Source of the DNA: Synaphobranchus kaupii
Taxonomy: Eukaryota > Chordata > Actinopteri > Anguilliformes > Synaphobranchidae
DNA: 64,000 nt
Assembly (NCBI GenBank): GCA_029718625.1
Contig: CM056383.1
Span: forward strand, 19,941,930 to 20,005,929
Reading direction: 5' to 3'
Shown here piece after piece: positions 33,749 to 45,131 of this stretch. Each line of letters opens with the position of its first letter. Within the stretch, counting starts at the first letter, position 1. A program made the position numbers and the translations under genes. The notes under the pieces are model-generated. The model made no database searches. It was not told the origin of the DNA and saw nothing but the letters and a program-made list of their open reading frames with translations.

Positions 33749-34873
33749 TGTCAGGATCCTGTACCTGTTCTGTCTGTTCATTCTGTGTATTTATGTTTCC
33801 TGATTTCTTTTGCTTATTTCCCTGATCTTTGTTTTATTGTGCTTATTATTTCCCTGCATTACCCTCGCGATTGTCTGTTTATTTTCTTCCATTTATTCTC
33901 TGTGTTTGTTATTTTCCTGACTTTGTGTATTGTGTTTAGTATTATTCCATCACTCTAGTTTCCTTGTCAGTCCGCGCTCCATGTTTCCCGAGATTCCACT
34001 CCCTGTCTTTGTCATTGCACTATTCGGGTGATTTTGGGAACATTCGGGTTTCCTCTGTATTTCGTATCTCGTTTTCTTCCTTCTGGCTTTCTTAATATTT
34101 TTATATAATACTAATCTACTAATCATACTAACTGTTAGATTAGATTTAATACTAACCTGCTAACAAACTAATGTGTATATAATACTAACCAGCTAACTTA
34201 CTAACATTAGGGTTTTAGAGTTTGCTACTAACATTACTAATTACTAATTCATCTTGAGTTTCTACCTGCAGCTGTCATTTCCCTCCTCGCTATCCTATCC
34301 CTGCATCTATCTGTGATGTCTCATTCTCTGCACGTGTGTCCACTTCCGCATTCCTCCCCTCCGAGCTGTGCATGTGTCTACCTGCTAACCCCAGGCCGTT
34401 TGTTATCATTGTGTGTATGTGCATTCCAGTCCATGTCTTACGTTTCCCCCTGTTATTGTATTATTGGTCCTTGTTAACCCACATTGTTCTCACCAGTGTA
34501 CTCTCCCATTTCCCCTCCTCTGCACACCTGATTCCTTTTGTGTAATCTTCCCCCAGTGTATTTTAGTTTCTAGTTTGCACACGTTCTCTGTCAGACTTCC
34601 CCCCCCCCCCCCCCGGTGCTGGTGCATTATTCTAGCCTGTGTTTTTTGTAAGTCCTGAGACCCCCCTTCCGTCCTTCCGCGTTCCGAGCCTGCTTTTGGT
34701 TGCCCTTCTGATACTTTGGTTTTGACCCTTGTTTGTTTTCTTGGACCTCGCCTCTGCCTACTGATTTTATACCTTGCTTTTCTGATCACCCGGCTTCTGA
34801 CCTTGGACTGTAATAAACCATTATTTTGCCTCATCCTGGTCTCTGATTGGGTCCCTGTCCTGAACACCTTACA
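33749..34873 (+). repeat. solo LTR (1,125 bp)
   Basis: Starts TGTCAGGATCC and ends CCTTACA, the same terminus as the 3' LTR at 12335. It carries AATAAA at about 34811 in an LTR-like context (GACTGTAATAAACC). Flanks AATTC (33744-33748) and AATTT (34874-34878) form a 5-bp duplication with one mismatch. The interior is T-rich, with a C-run near 34598-34614. No gag-pol is present. ORFs in it (33656-33958, 34336-34967) are artefacts of T-rich DNA. Confidence 0.82.
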
Positions 34874-35452
34874 AATTTACAGATATGGGCCATTCTACAG
34901 AAGTCGTGCAAATGGAGGGTTGGAGAAAAGTGTAAATTTGTATTATTTTTGCAAAATTCTTTTATAATATATGTGTTACACTTTATCTGAGATACATAAA
35001 TATACTAGATGTACAGTGAAATCACATGTAATTTTTTAAGAATAAGGATGAATTTACTGACTGCTCCTAAATATGTCACAACTGAAACATGGTGTAAAAC
35101 CTGCTTTTGAAATAAAATTACATACCCAATTGATAAGTTTAATTCACCCCTTTGAAAATGACATTTTTGAAAAAAAATATTGACTGCTGTTGAATTTGAA
35201 TCAATTACCCTGAATTTTTCAATCAAATAAAACATTGGATTAATTCAATTTAGTGAAAACTCCGTACAAATGTTCTCTATAAAATGGACAGATTTGATCA
35301 CATGAATTTGATATTCTTATTTATGAGATTATATATACCCTCACCAGCACAATATCTTGGATATTTGATTGATTATTCATATTATTCAAAATTTTAACAA
35401 AACAGCAGGTGTTTCGGTTGTGACCACATTGTAGCGGTTGTGACATCTCTTA

Positions 35453-36850
35453 CTGAAACCTGAATTCCAAAGTTGGGACAGTACGTAAAATGCAAATAAA
35501 AGCAGAAAGCAGTGATTTGTAAATTCTCTTGTCTATATATTTAAATGAAAATGATATTTTAAAGATATTTAATGTTTTACCTTAGCAACTTCATAGATTT
35601 TTTGTAAATATATGCTAATTCCGAATTTGATGCCTGCAACATGTTCCAAAAAAGTTGGGACAGGGGTATAAACAAGACTGGGAAGGTTGTGGAATGTTCA
35701 AAAAACACCTGTTTGGAACATTCCGCAGGTAAATAGGTGAATAGGTGACAGGTCATGCTATCATGACTGGGTATAAAAGGAGCACCCACGAAGGCTCTGG
35801 CATTTATGAGCAAGGATGGGTTTGCCACTTTGTGAAAAACTGCATGAGCGAATAGTCCAACAGTTTCAGAACAACGTTTCTCAACACACGATTGCAAGGA
35901 ATTTAGGGATTTCACCATCTACAGTCCATAATATTAGTAAAAGATTCAGAGAATCTGGAGAAAATGGGCAAGGCCGTAAACCAATATTGAATGCCCATGA
36001 CATTCGATCCTTCAGACAGCACTACATTAAAAATGGCATGCTTCTGTAATGAATATAACCACATGGGCCCGGGAATACTTCTGAAAACCATTGTCAGTAA
36101 ACACAATTTGTCGCTGCATCTACAAATGCAAGTTAAGACTACTACCCAAAGCATAAGTCATATATCAACAACATCCAGAAACGCCGCCGACTTCTCTGGG
36201 CTCATCTGAGATGGACTGATACAAAGTGGAAACATGTGCTGTGGTCTGACGAGTCCAAGGGTACATATGCATTTTGGAGCAACATTTGCTGCGATCTAGA
36301 CAATCGCTTTTTCAGGGACATCCCTGCTTATTTCAGCAAGACAATGCCAAGCCACATTCTGCACGTGTTACAACAGCATGGCTTCGTCGTCAGAGAGTGC
36401 GGGTGCTAGACTGGCCTGCCTGCAGTCCAGACCTGTCTCCCATTGAAAACGTGTGGCACATTATGAAGCCCAAAATATGACAATGGAGACCCCGGACTGG
36501 TGAGCAGCTGAAGTCTCATATTAAGCAAGAATGTGAAACAATTCTGCTTTCAATAGTTGTAGTTAGTGTTGTAGTTCCCAAAAGATTACTGAGTGTTGTT
36601 AAAAGGACAGGTGATGTAACACAAAGGTAAACATGCCCCTGTCCCAACTTTTTTGGGAGGTGTTACAGGCATCAAATGTAGAATGAGCTGAATAGAAAAT
36701 TAAATGTAGAATAAAGTTGATTAGTTAAAACATGAAATATCTTGTCTTTGTACTGTTTTCAATTGAATACAAAAAGGACTGGCAAATCATTGCTTTCTGT
36801 TTTTATTTACATTTTATACACTGTCCCAACTATTTTGGAATTGAGGTTTG
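35453..36850 (+). mobile_element. Tc1-like transposon relic, 1.4 kb
   Basis: TA dinucleotides (35451-35452 and 36851-36852) flank inverted ends: AATTCCAAAGTTGGGACAG at the left against CTGTCCCAACTATTTTGGAA at the right. The internal phrase AAAAAAGTTGGGACAGGGGT (35646) and its inverse near 36636 form inner repeats. It encodes a broken transposase on the + strand. The length is slightly below the usual 1.6 kb because of internal deletions. Confidence 0.88.
35816..36540 (+). pseudogene. Tc1-like transposase, broken
   Basis: The first frame (35816-36049) starts MGLPLCEKLHERIVQQF with a paired-like HTH (HTIARNLGISPSTVHNI) and a GRK linker. It stops at codon 78. Further pieces contain LWSDESK (first Asp, about 36240-36260) and, in 36274-36480, FQQDNAKPHSARVTTAWL (second Asp) and DLSPIENVW (Glu), the DDE triad. 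DNA between the first and second acid is partly deleted, and stops and frameshifts break the chain. Confidence 0.85.
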
Positions 36851-37260
36851 TACATGTGCATTGATTGTCTCACTATTTATTGTCTTTATTAAGAATTTAT
36901 GGACAAGTGTCACCAACCGAAACAGGCCTGTCAAAACAATACCATTTGTTTCGGTAGTGACTGTTTCGGTTGTGACAATTTTGACTCATTTCGGCCACAA
37001 AACAAAAGATTTAGCAAGCACATGGTTAGCAACCACTTCTCTGTGCAGATGCACCTTCCTTTTAATCAAATCTACAGTTATTCTGTAATATGTATCTGTA
37101 ATAGTGTGCGTCACCCTATGGAGCTACTGGTTACAGTCGACACAAAAGATTTTAATGTATATTTAATATTGTTCATAATAAAATATGATGCATTTTATGA
37201 TGTCAGTAATGTTTTGTCACTGACTGCTCGAGAGAACAAGGACTGAAATTGTTCTGTTGC

Positions 37261-38188
37261 TAAATATGATGAGATGATGACCAGACATTGAGTAACTCAT
37301 GAAGTGTTTTTCCCCCTCAAAGTAAAAAAAAAAAGGTTTCCTGGAACTGAGATCTCCAGGTTGCAAAACAAAACAAATGGCTTTGTAGTTTCCAAATTTA
37401 TTTTTATTCGTGATCTTTTGAAAGTCACAAGGGTGGTACCAGGCAGGGAACATGGGTTACATGCAGTAATATCTTCCCTTACAGAAATAGAATATACTGC
37501 AATATATTATAAATATATTTACTCTTTAGAAAATATATTGATAAATAAATTTCACACCGCCAACAAATGTTGAAGTATCTGATGATTTGTAATTTCTGTT
37601 TCCACAAATTCATATTTACGGTGCATCTTTTAGTGCAATATTTGAATGTTGCTGCTCCATCTGAGCATCAGGTCCTGGTAGATTATTCCTTTATTTTGTC
37701 AGTTCTTGTTAAACAAAGCTCCTTTCTTGCCGCATAAATTGCTGTTCTCAGCAATTCTGACTTGAACTGTATTCTGTCAAGTGATGCCGGTCTCCGAGTG
37801 GCCGTCCTGAAGTGTATGATTGCTTGAATCATACATGTGCATGTGGAAAGATTAGATGTTTTTTTTTGTCAGAAAATATGATGTATTGTGTCAGGAAAAA
37901 GCTAATAAGAATGTCAAAGGTTTTTGAAAAGAAAGCCTCCTTTCAGCAGTATGGATCCAGGAGCAAATGGCTGCATACCAACAGCGGTCTAAAAGTCATC
38001 AGTTAGCGTGGATAGCAAGCATACTGAGAATCTACTCTGCAGTGGGGACAGTTTAGCAAGATTAAGTGGCCCCAGGGTCACAGAGTTCCCACCATTTACA
38101 CGGGATGGGGGGGGCTCCGTCGCTGTAATTAATAACATTTAGTTGAGAAGAGCAAATTACGCATCTCAAACAAACAGTTCCACTTTCT
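37261..38188 (+). other. intron 1, no feature
   Basis: AT-rich. A short perfect inverted repeat (CCTGGA...TCCAGG) lies at 37339-37359. No exon. Confidence 0.35.
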
Positions 38189-38258
38189 CATTACATTACA
38201 TTTACATTTTAGTCATTTGGCAGACGCTCTTATCCAGAGCGACGTACATTAGTGCATT
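38189..38258 (-). mobile_element. SINE 3' end, minus orientation
   Basis: Reversed, this reads GTCGCTCTGGATAAGAGCGT then CTGCCAAATGACTAAAATG with an ATGTA-type tail, the common 3' end of fish tRNA-derived SINEs and their partner LINEs. Only about 70 bp is recognisable. Confidence 0.75.
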
Positions 38259-40218
38259 TTCAAACTAGGAACAAGTGCGTTAAAACAACCCTAAAAGGTA
38301 AATTATCATTAATTCTCCTTTTGCTCTCTCCCATTTGAGACCACTCTGAGTGATCCAGAGCATGTTGCTTGTATGTAGGCCTAAATATTTGTGGTGAGAA
38401 AGCTGTCCTAAAACAGAGATTCTGTTGACACAAAATGAAAATGAATATAATAAACAAAATAAGCTAAAGTAAATTAAATAAAAATTTGACGAGCCGTAAG
38501 TGATAAGCACAACCATCCCTATCTAGGGTGTCATACTGTCTACGTAAAAGGACATTTGTGGTGTATCTTCCTGTGATCAGAATAGGGAATTTTCATGTTT
38601 CGATAAAAAAAAAAAAAAGGATATTGTGGTCATTCAATGACATTCTCCAAGCCCTTTTAGATCTCGGTGTTGAGGGCGGGCGTGGGTTTTTAGTAAAGAG
38701 AGTAAATTGGACAGGGGTAAATGGATCGGTCCGATTTTAGCGGTGCTTCAAATTGCCGTGCCACCCCCCCCCCCCCCGCTATTGCAGTAAAGGGTTCAGT
38801 GTGACAGATTCGCTCCTTTGTTTCAGTGTGCTGACGGTATTTAATTTCACATTGTATCGGCCCCCGCTTTGTCTGTCTGCGAGTTGCTCCGGAGTCAAAA
38901 CGACCCCCAGAGATAAACTCTGTCAGACTCCGAGATGATTTATTAAAATCTGATTTCTGTGAAGGACTTTAATGTCAGGGGGAAAGAAAATACATCGCAG
39001 GTGTCTACCGGCTCCAGGCAGTATTTGTTCTCCGTTCCAGTTTCTAAAGGTAAACGCAAAAAATAAAAAGAGAACCGTACAAATCTGTGTGGGGTTTCCT
39101 GTCTTTGTTGTGGAAATGTAGTTATTTTTTCACTTTCTATTCCTGTAAACCGGTGATAGCAGTCGCATCGATGGCGTTTAAATGTGGTGACTCAATGTAG
39201 TGGTACTGCATAAGTGAATATCTACACAAACACTTATAAATAGCCATGACCTTATGGCCAAATCCATGAGAGATGATGGAGTTGTCATAATTCAGTTTTA
39301 TTAAACTTTTCTCGGGGTTGCTGTTGGTTGCGTCATACGTTTCAAAAACTCACCCAGCCTCATCTCTGTCTGTTTGGGAACAGCTGATTTTTGTGATGTT
39401 CACTCGAACACCTTTTAATGCACTTTTGTCTTTGAAATGTTACATCAAAGGTGAGGGTCGTTTCTGACGACACTATGCTTTCTTTGAGCGTGCGTTCTTT
39501 GGACGTTTGAGCCATTTCAGTGTGATGCAGTATGTAAAGGAGTGCCTATCGCTCTCACCACGGAAACTTATTTGATCTGATTGAGCAAAAGCTGTGAGGC
39601 AAATGAATAATGACAATGGACTTGCTTCCGACGTTCTCCTTTTCTTCTTAACTTAATGCTTTAGATTAATACACAGACAGAGTTCCTCGGGGCTTTACTC
39701 CACATTTCAATTTAGCCTATAAAGATCTGTCAAGCTATCAAGTGTCTGGAAGAAAAAGGAAGAAACATCTGAACTGTTGTCTATCTTCAAAAGTGCACAC
39801 ATCATTTAACTTCATAGATAATTAAACCAAGATAATTAAGCGTGCCGAGCTTTATGTTTTGTACTCGGGGTCATATAAGCGTTTCTTTTGCAGAAGTCAT
39901 AAATAGATTGAGATTGCGACTCGTAAAAGGAACGGTTTGCTTAGTTTATAGTTTATCTCTGAAGGGCAACGTGATTGTATGCTAGTTCGGAGAGGCGCTT
40001 CCAGTGTCTGCTGCTCTGTTCTGTCCTATATCCCGAAGGACACTCTTTCTCCAGAAAGGTCTCCTTTCTCCCAAGCTTCCCAAATGGATGATAAAGAGTT
40101 ATTAATTTCCCATATTTACTTATTGCTTTTGTTGAAGCGCTTAATCGAACACACTTAGGGCTGGGATGCGTGACCGGCTTGAGGACGGCGGTTAGTGGTT
40201 AGCCTGCAAGAGGACGTG

Positions 40219-40219
<1 letters not shown>
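38259..40219 (+). other. intron 1, no gene; possible regulatory DNA
   Basis: C-run at 38762-38777. About 39350-40080 is free of recognisable repeats. No exon with domain similarity is seen. Nothing more can be supported. Confidence 0.35.
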
Positions 40220-40260
<41 letters not shown>

Positions 40261-40292
40261 CAGAGAGAGAGAGAGGGAGAGAGAGAGAGAGC
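40220..40292. repeat. (GA)n microsatellite
   Basis: GA/AG array with a few GGGAGACAG interruptions. The minus-strand ORF 40199-40444, reading as leucine-serine repeats, is its artefact. Confidence 0.97.
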
Positions 40293-41950
40293 AGGGGCTC
40301 ATCCATCTGCCAAATCACTCCAGTTAACGTGTTGAGTGTCACCTTTCTCGTTCTCCAGGGGAAGCGTGTAACCGGCACTGCTCCCTTCTGAGCAGGATCT
40401 CGTGGGCGTCCCCTCCTGATCCTCCACCGCCTCACATTCTTCATTGCTCCCCGCTTGTCAGCATCTTTTGTCTCTGCCTCAGATTTGGCTTTGATTTTTG
40501 CCAGTGATTTATCTGCATGGACCCAATTTTCTCACGTGTCCCCTGCAGGAACTTAGGAGAGAGGTTCCGGTAACCTTGCCGAAGCTGGTAAAACTTGGAT
40601 GTCCGTTGGATGTCTATTAGATGCTGTCCTCAGCAAAAATAACTAAAACCAGAGGATCTAGGCTGAGTCTCACTCAGCATTCCTCCGTAACTTTCAGCAT
40701 TGGCTTTTTTCTTGGACAAACAGTTAGGCGTGTTCATCGACTATCAAAATGAACTTGAACATTGTGTTTGTGTAGAAAAACACATGGTAACCCAAGGAAA
40801 CTTGCATTTATTGGTAATTCAGTGTTATGCACAGATGTTGATTGAATCCAGGCCCATGACAGGCATTATCAGTTATCATTCAAATAACCTTAAATATCAA
40901 CAAATGCTACTTTAACTAGCATGCCTCTTATAGCTGCAATAGTTTACACACAGTACTGTCTGGGTCCTGGCTGCTGTAACTGAAAATTAAAACAATTGTG
41001 GTGCAAGGCAATAATTTCATTTCACTGCTACAGTTTTTCCCTCTGTTTGCCTGGTTAAAAGCTCTGCGGGTTCGAGGAATTGGAGTCAACAACCCTGAGG
41101 GTATTAGCACTGTTTGCTTTCTGTTTTTTTCCCCCTACTTGTGTGAAGCTGCAGCTGTCTGAGTCTCCTCTTGCCAGCTGTCATTTTTGAAGGCTTTCCG
41201 GAAACATCTCCACACGCCACCTGCTTCCCGGTGGGAGAATAGGTGCACGTTATGCGGCAGACAGGTGTGTATTGTGCGTAGAGGGGTCCAGATAGGGGCC
41301 AGTGAAGCTTTTGTGCTGTCTCTGCTTTCCAGCATCTGGTTATTGCAGTGTGCCGGTGTTAGAAAAAAAAGGTTCAGTGTGATCCCTCTATGCTGGTATT
41401 TAATTTAATATTTATTAATTAGCCCAATGGAACATTAATATTGAAACCAGTTTCCTGTCCAATGCTGCATTCGTTAATGGTTGTCATTAAGCCAAGAAGT
41501 TTGTCCATTGTCTAATAATACACATTGATACTCAAGATTTTCAGTGCAGTGTAGACCATTTTAGTGGTATAATTATATAATTCGTTTTGAGTCCATAGTT
41601 ATATTTTTAAGTGCATTAAACCTTTGCTAATGGATTTGGAATACACTCCATAGTCCATACCTACCGTTTTAGTCTCTCTCTTTCTCTGCAATTATTGTAT
41701 TATATTTCTGGCAAGCAGCAAAACAAACATCTTTATCTTCCAAGATGCAGAAATGAAGATGACTAGAACACGTATAACAACGTTTCAGATGTGAGTTGAC
41801 AGATACAGTAAAATTGTGTATTTTGTGTGGACGATTTCTTAATTGTACATTTTGTTTTAATAAAATAAAATAAAATAAAAGTCTTAATGAACAGTCCAGA
41901 AGAGTTAAGCTACAAACTTTAGGTCTTTCAAAATATCAATGTATTTTTAG
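40293..41950 (+). other. intron 1, no gene; (TAAAA)n at its end
   Basis: No exon is recognised. A short TAAAA-type array lies at about 41859-41880, just upstream of the Sleeping-Beauty-type relic. Confidence 0.4.
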
Positions 41951-43202
41951 GCCTACCTTCAAACTCAGTGCCTCTTTGCTTGACATCATGGGTAAATTAA
42001 AAGAAATCAACCAAGACCTCAGAAAGAAAATTGTGGACCTCCACAAGTCTGGTTCATCCTTGGGAGCAATTTCCAAATGCCTGAAGGTACCACATTCGTC
42101 TGTACAAACAATATTACGCAAGTATAAATACCATGGGACCACGCAGCCATCATACCGCTCAGGAAGGAGACGCGTTCTGTCTCCTAGAGATGAACGTGCT
42201 TTGGTGCGAAAAGCGCAAATCAATCCCAGAACAACAGCAAAGGACCTTGTGAAGATGCTGGAGGGAACAGGTACAAAAGTATCTATATCCACAGTAAAAC
42301 GTGTCCTATATCGACATAACCTGAAAGGCCCCTCAGCAAGGAAGAAGCCACTACTCCAAAACCGCCATAAAAAAGCCAGACTACAGACTACGCAACTGCA
42401 CATGGGGACAAAGCTCTTACTTTTTGAAGAAATGTCCTCTGGTCTGATGAAACAAAAATGTAAATGTTTGGCCATAATGACCATCGTTATGTTTGGAGGA
42501 AAAAGGGTGAGGCTTGCAAGCCGAAGAACACTATCCCAACCGTGAAGCACGGGGTGGCAGCATCATGTTGTGGGGGTGCTTTGCTGCAGGAGGGACAGGT
42601 GCACATCATAAAATAGATGGCATCATGAGGAAGGAAAATTATGTGGATATATTGAAGCAACATCTTAAGACATCAACCAGGAAGTTAAATCTTAGTCGCA
42701 AATGGCTCTTCAAAATGGACAATGACCCAAGGCATACTTCCAAAGTTGTGGCAAAATGGCTTAAGGACAACAAAGTCAAGGTATTGGAGTGGCCATCACA
42801 AAGTCCTGACATCAATCCAATCGAAAATTTGACTCAGTTACACCAAACCTGACTCAGTTACACCAGTTCTGTCAGGAGGAATGGGCCAAAACTTATTGTG
42901 AGAAGCTTGTGGAAGGCTACCCGAAACATTTGACCCAAGTTAAACTATTTAAAGGCAATGATACCAAATATTAACAGAGTGTATGTAAACTTCTGACCCA
43001 CTGGGAATGTGATGAAAGAAATAAAAGCTGAAATAAATCATTCTCTCTACTATTATTCTGACATTTCACATTCTTAAAATAAAGTTGTGATCCTAACTGA
43101 CCTAAGACAGGGAATGTTTACTAGGATTAAATGTCAGGAATTGTGAAAAACTGAGTTCAAATGGAGTTGGCTAAGGTGTATGTAAACTTTCGACTTCAAC
43201 TG
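41951..43202 (+). mobile_element. Sleeping-Beauty-type Tc1 relic, left end lost
   Basis: The right terminus has the IR/DR arrangement of salmonid-type Tc1 elements. An inner direct repeat GTGTATGTAAACTTCTGACC lies at 42979, and the outer GTGTATGTAAACTTTCGACT runs to CAACTG at 43202, followed by TA (43203-43204). The left inverted repeat is missing: similarity to these elements starts abruptly near 41951. The transposase gene is present but damaged. The nucleotide sequence still reads very like the salmonid elements I know, suggesting a fairly young insertion or a horizontally spread family. Confidence 0.93.
41988..42960 (+). pseudogene. Sleeping-Beauty-type transposase, broken
   Basis: The ATG at 41988 begins MGKLKEINQDLRKKIVDLHK, followed by a paired-like DNA-binding domain (LGAISKCLKVPHSSVQTI) and a GRRR linker near residue 61. 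That frame runs to 42545. The catalytic half continues in another frame (42514-42852): HGVAAS-like damage at the join, then MLWGCFAAGGTG, FKMDNDPRHTSK (second Asp) and DINPIENL (Glu). A frameshift lies near 42400. DNA after the glutamate is missing and replaced by a repeated GACTCAGTTACACCA (42831 and 42852). Non-functional. Confidence 0.92.
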
Positions 43203-43204
43203 TA

Positions 43205-43647
43205 TATACATGTAGACAAACAACCCTTAAAGTGATCCATCCATATCTACTGCATATCTGGCAGCAGAGTGATGGTTTGAGGCTCGTTTGATACCTCAGA
43301 CTCTTGATGACTTACAGCTATTTTACCAACCATGTATTACTGTTCCAGCATAATTTACAGCTAAATCCAGTCCCACCACCCAATTCCCATAGAGATCCAT
43401 TCAAATGCAGAGATGTTATAGTATTGCTTGTAAGAGTACCAGAAAATAAGATCTCAAGAGTTTTTTGATGTTGTTGGGTCACAGACATCAGGAAGTCATG
43501 GCATGCATACTTTATTCTATATATAAATGCAGGGGTGCCAATAATTGTGGCACATGTGGTTTTGTTAAAAATAATTATTTCTTATTTTTTTATAACCTTT
43601 TTTACTCATCTATACCAGGGGTGCCAATAATAATGGAGGGCACTGTA
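43205..43647. mobile_element. Tc1-like non-autonomous element, paired with 55503-55690
   Basis: 43239-43290 and 43395-43505 match 55503-55565 and 55565-55680 (shared phrases CATATCTACTGCATA and GTTGTTGGGTCACAGACATCA). The other copy lacks about 110 internal bases. The right end ATGGAGGGCACTGTA (to 43647) is a Tc1-type terminus, preceded by two copies of GGGTGCCAATAAT (43532 and 43620). It abuts the Sleeping-Beauty-type relic. The left limit is uncertain. Confidence 0.6.
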
Positions 43648-43685
43648 TACATATATATATATATATATATATTTTTTTTTTTATC
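43648..43685. repeat. (AT)n and T-run
   Basis: About eleven AT units followed by a T-run, directly after the Tc1-type end. Confidence 0.93.
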
Positions 43686-44697
43686 AGGAGAACAGCTCAA
43701 AGTCTGTTATCAGAAGCACACACGGAGGGTGTGTTTAACTTCCTTCTTTCCATTTGCAGGACTAAATTGTCAGTTTACTGACGTTATCTAAATAAGAAAC
43801 TTTAAAACTAATTAAGGAAACGTCTCTCAAATGTTTATTATAAGGCAGTGCTGGCCTAAAGAGCAACTACAGTTGAACTGATGGCTCACTGTTGAGACAC
43901 TTTGTTCTCTTTGCACAGGAAGTGATGAAACTATTACTGTGTACCCAATTACACAATGGTGTTTCAGACATTCTACACATATTGTCTTGAATGCAAGATG
44001 TGGTATATTTATGTTAAGCAATGAACCACCTTTTTTTATTTAAAAATACCATGTTGTGTAATTGTGAAAAAACTTATTAGAAATCCATTCTATTTGTTAG
44101 TAAAATGGGAGAGCTTAAGGTTTTGAAAATTACCCTTCGATAGGGTTTCATGATAATATCCGGGTTGTATCGGTATTGGCTAGACAGACATTTTTCCTCC
44201 ATGTGTTGATGTCCATATTTCATGAATGCGGAAACCTGGTTACAGTTAGCATTTTGTACTGTAATGTGCAACAGAGAAGTATTGGCATCAGCTATTATGG
44301 TCTGTCAAATATCGGTTATTGATATCTGCCCCCAGGATTTTTCTGTCAGATACCCCTACTTATATAGATGGTTATATACAGCATTATATACAGTATTAAA
44401 GCATTGTCTGTATTTATATATTAAGTTCATACTACAGTGAGTAATCTTTAAAATACTTTTATGTAATGCATAATTTTACTAATGCTGGTGTTCATTTCAG
44501 TGATATAATAACTAATATAATAAACATTGTAAATGAACAAACAGGAAATATTTGAATATTCCATATTTTGTAGAGAATGATGGGCCAGCCCCTTTAGGCT
44601 TAAAGGTATAAATAAAATATGCTTAATTAAATTTAAAAAAGCAGGGACAAATGGTTGTTCTTGACCATGTTGAGAATGGCCTTGAAGAGCCCTAATG
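43686..44697 (+). other. intron 1, no feature
   Basis: AT-rich DNA without supported exons or repeats. Confidence 0.35.
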
Positions 44698-44820
44698 TAG
44701 TGATGGAAGAGTGAGGCTTCATGAAACCAAAAAATGGGTGGGGCTACCACATGCCGCCAGTGACACACTGATATGAACCAAAAATTGTTTATTTCGAGAG
44801 CAAAAGCTTTTCATTGGTTC
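44698..44820. mobile_element. partial relative of the 31806 MITE
   Basis: GTGATGGAAGAGTGAGGCTT and AATGGGTGGGGCTACCACA match the left terminus of the MITE at 31806-32000. No opposite end was found. Confidence 0.55.
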
Positions 44821-44930
44821 TTCAAGGCCAGTCAAATGGTTAATGAGTAAATTGTAAATTGTCATTTGTCAAGTCAGCTATTGGCAGCTCTGTGTATGTC
44901 TGCCCATTACCTCACCATCCTATCGCTATC

Positions 44931-45123
44931 CAGTGGTGGAAATCCAGGGGACATAACGTAAAAATCCTCCCCAGCACTTTGCTCCAATCACCTGGATTTG
45001 CTAATTAACATAATTCTTCAGCGAGGACCTAGAACTAATCAGTGAAATCAGCTGGCTGAGTCTATGGGTGGAAGAAACACATGGTAGGACTTTTACTTTA
45101 TGTCCCCTGGATTTCCACCTCTG
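44931..45123. mobile_element. hAT-type MITE with 8-bp target duplication
   Basis: Ends are inverted over ~38 bp: CAGTGGTGGAAATCCAGGGG at the left, against the inverse CCCCTGGATTTCCACCTCTG at the right. Flanks TCGCTATC (44923-44930) and TCGCTACC (45124-45131) match at 7 of 8. An 8-bp duplication and a CAG(T/A)GGTGG terminus fit hAT. It is 193 bp and non-coding. Confidence 0.9.
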
Positions 45124-45131
45124 TCGCTACC

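Larger units (their letters stand above)
34879..37260. repeat. unidentified repeat containing a Tc1 insertion
   Basis: On both sides of the Tc1 relic the motif TTTCGGTTGTGAC or a close variant recurs: 35411-35424, 35434-35443, 36951-36979 (twice) and, inverted, near 35077 and 36908. This suggests one older element (about 34880-35452 plus 36851-37260) later split by the Tc1. I do not recognise the family and see no ORF with a domain. Confidence 0.4.

Noticed and set aside
40199..40444. Minus-strand ORF with leucine-serine repeats
   Set aside because: It reads through the (GA)n microsatellite.
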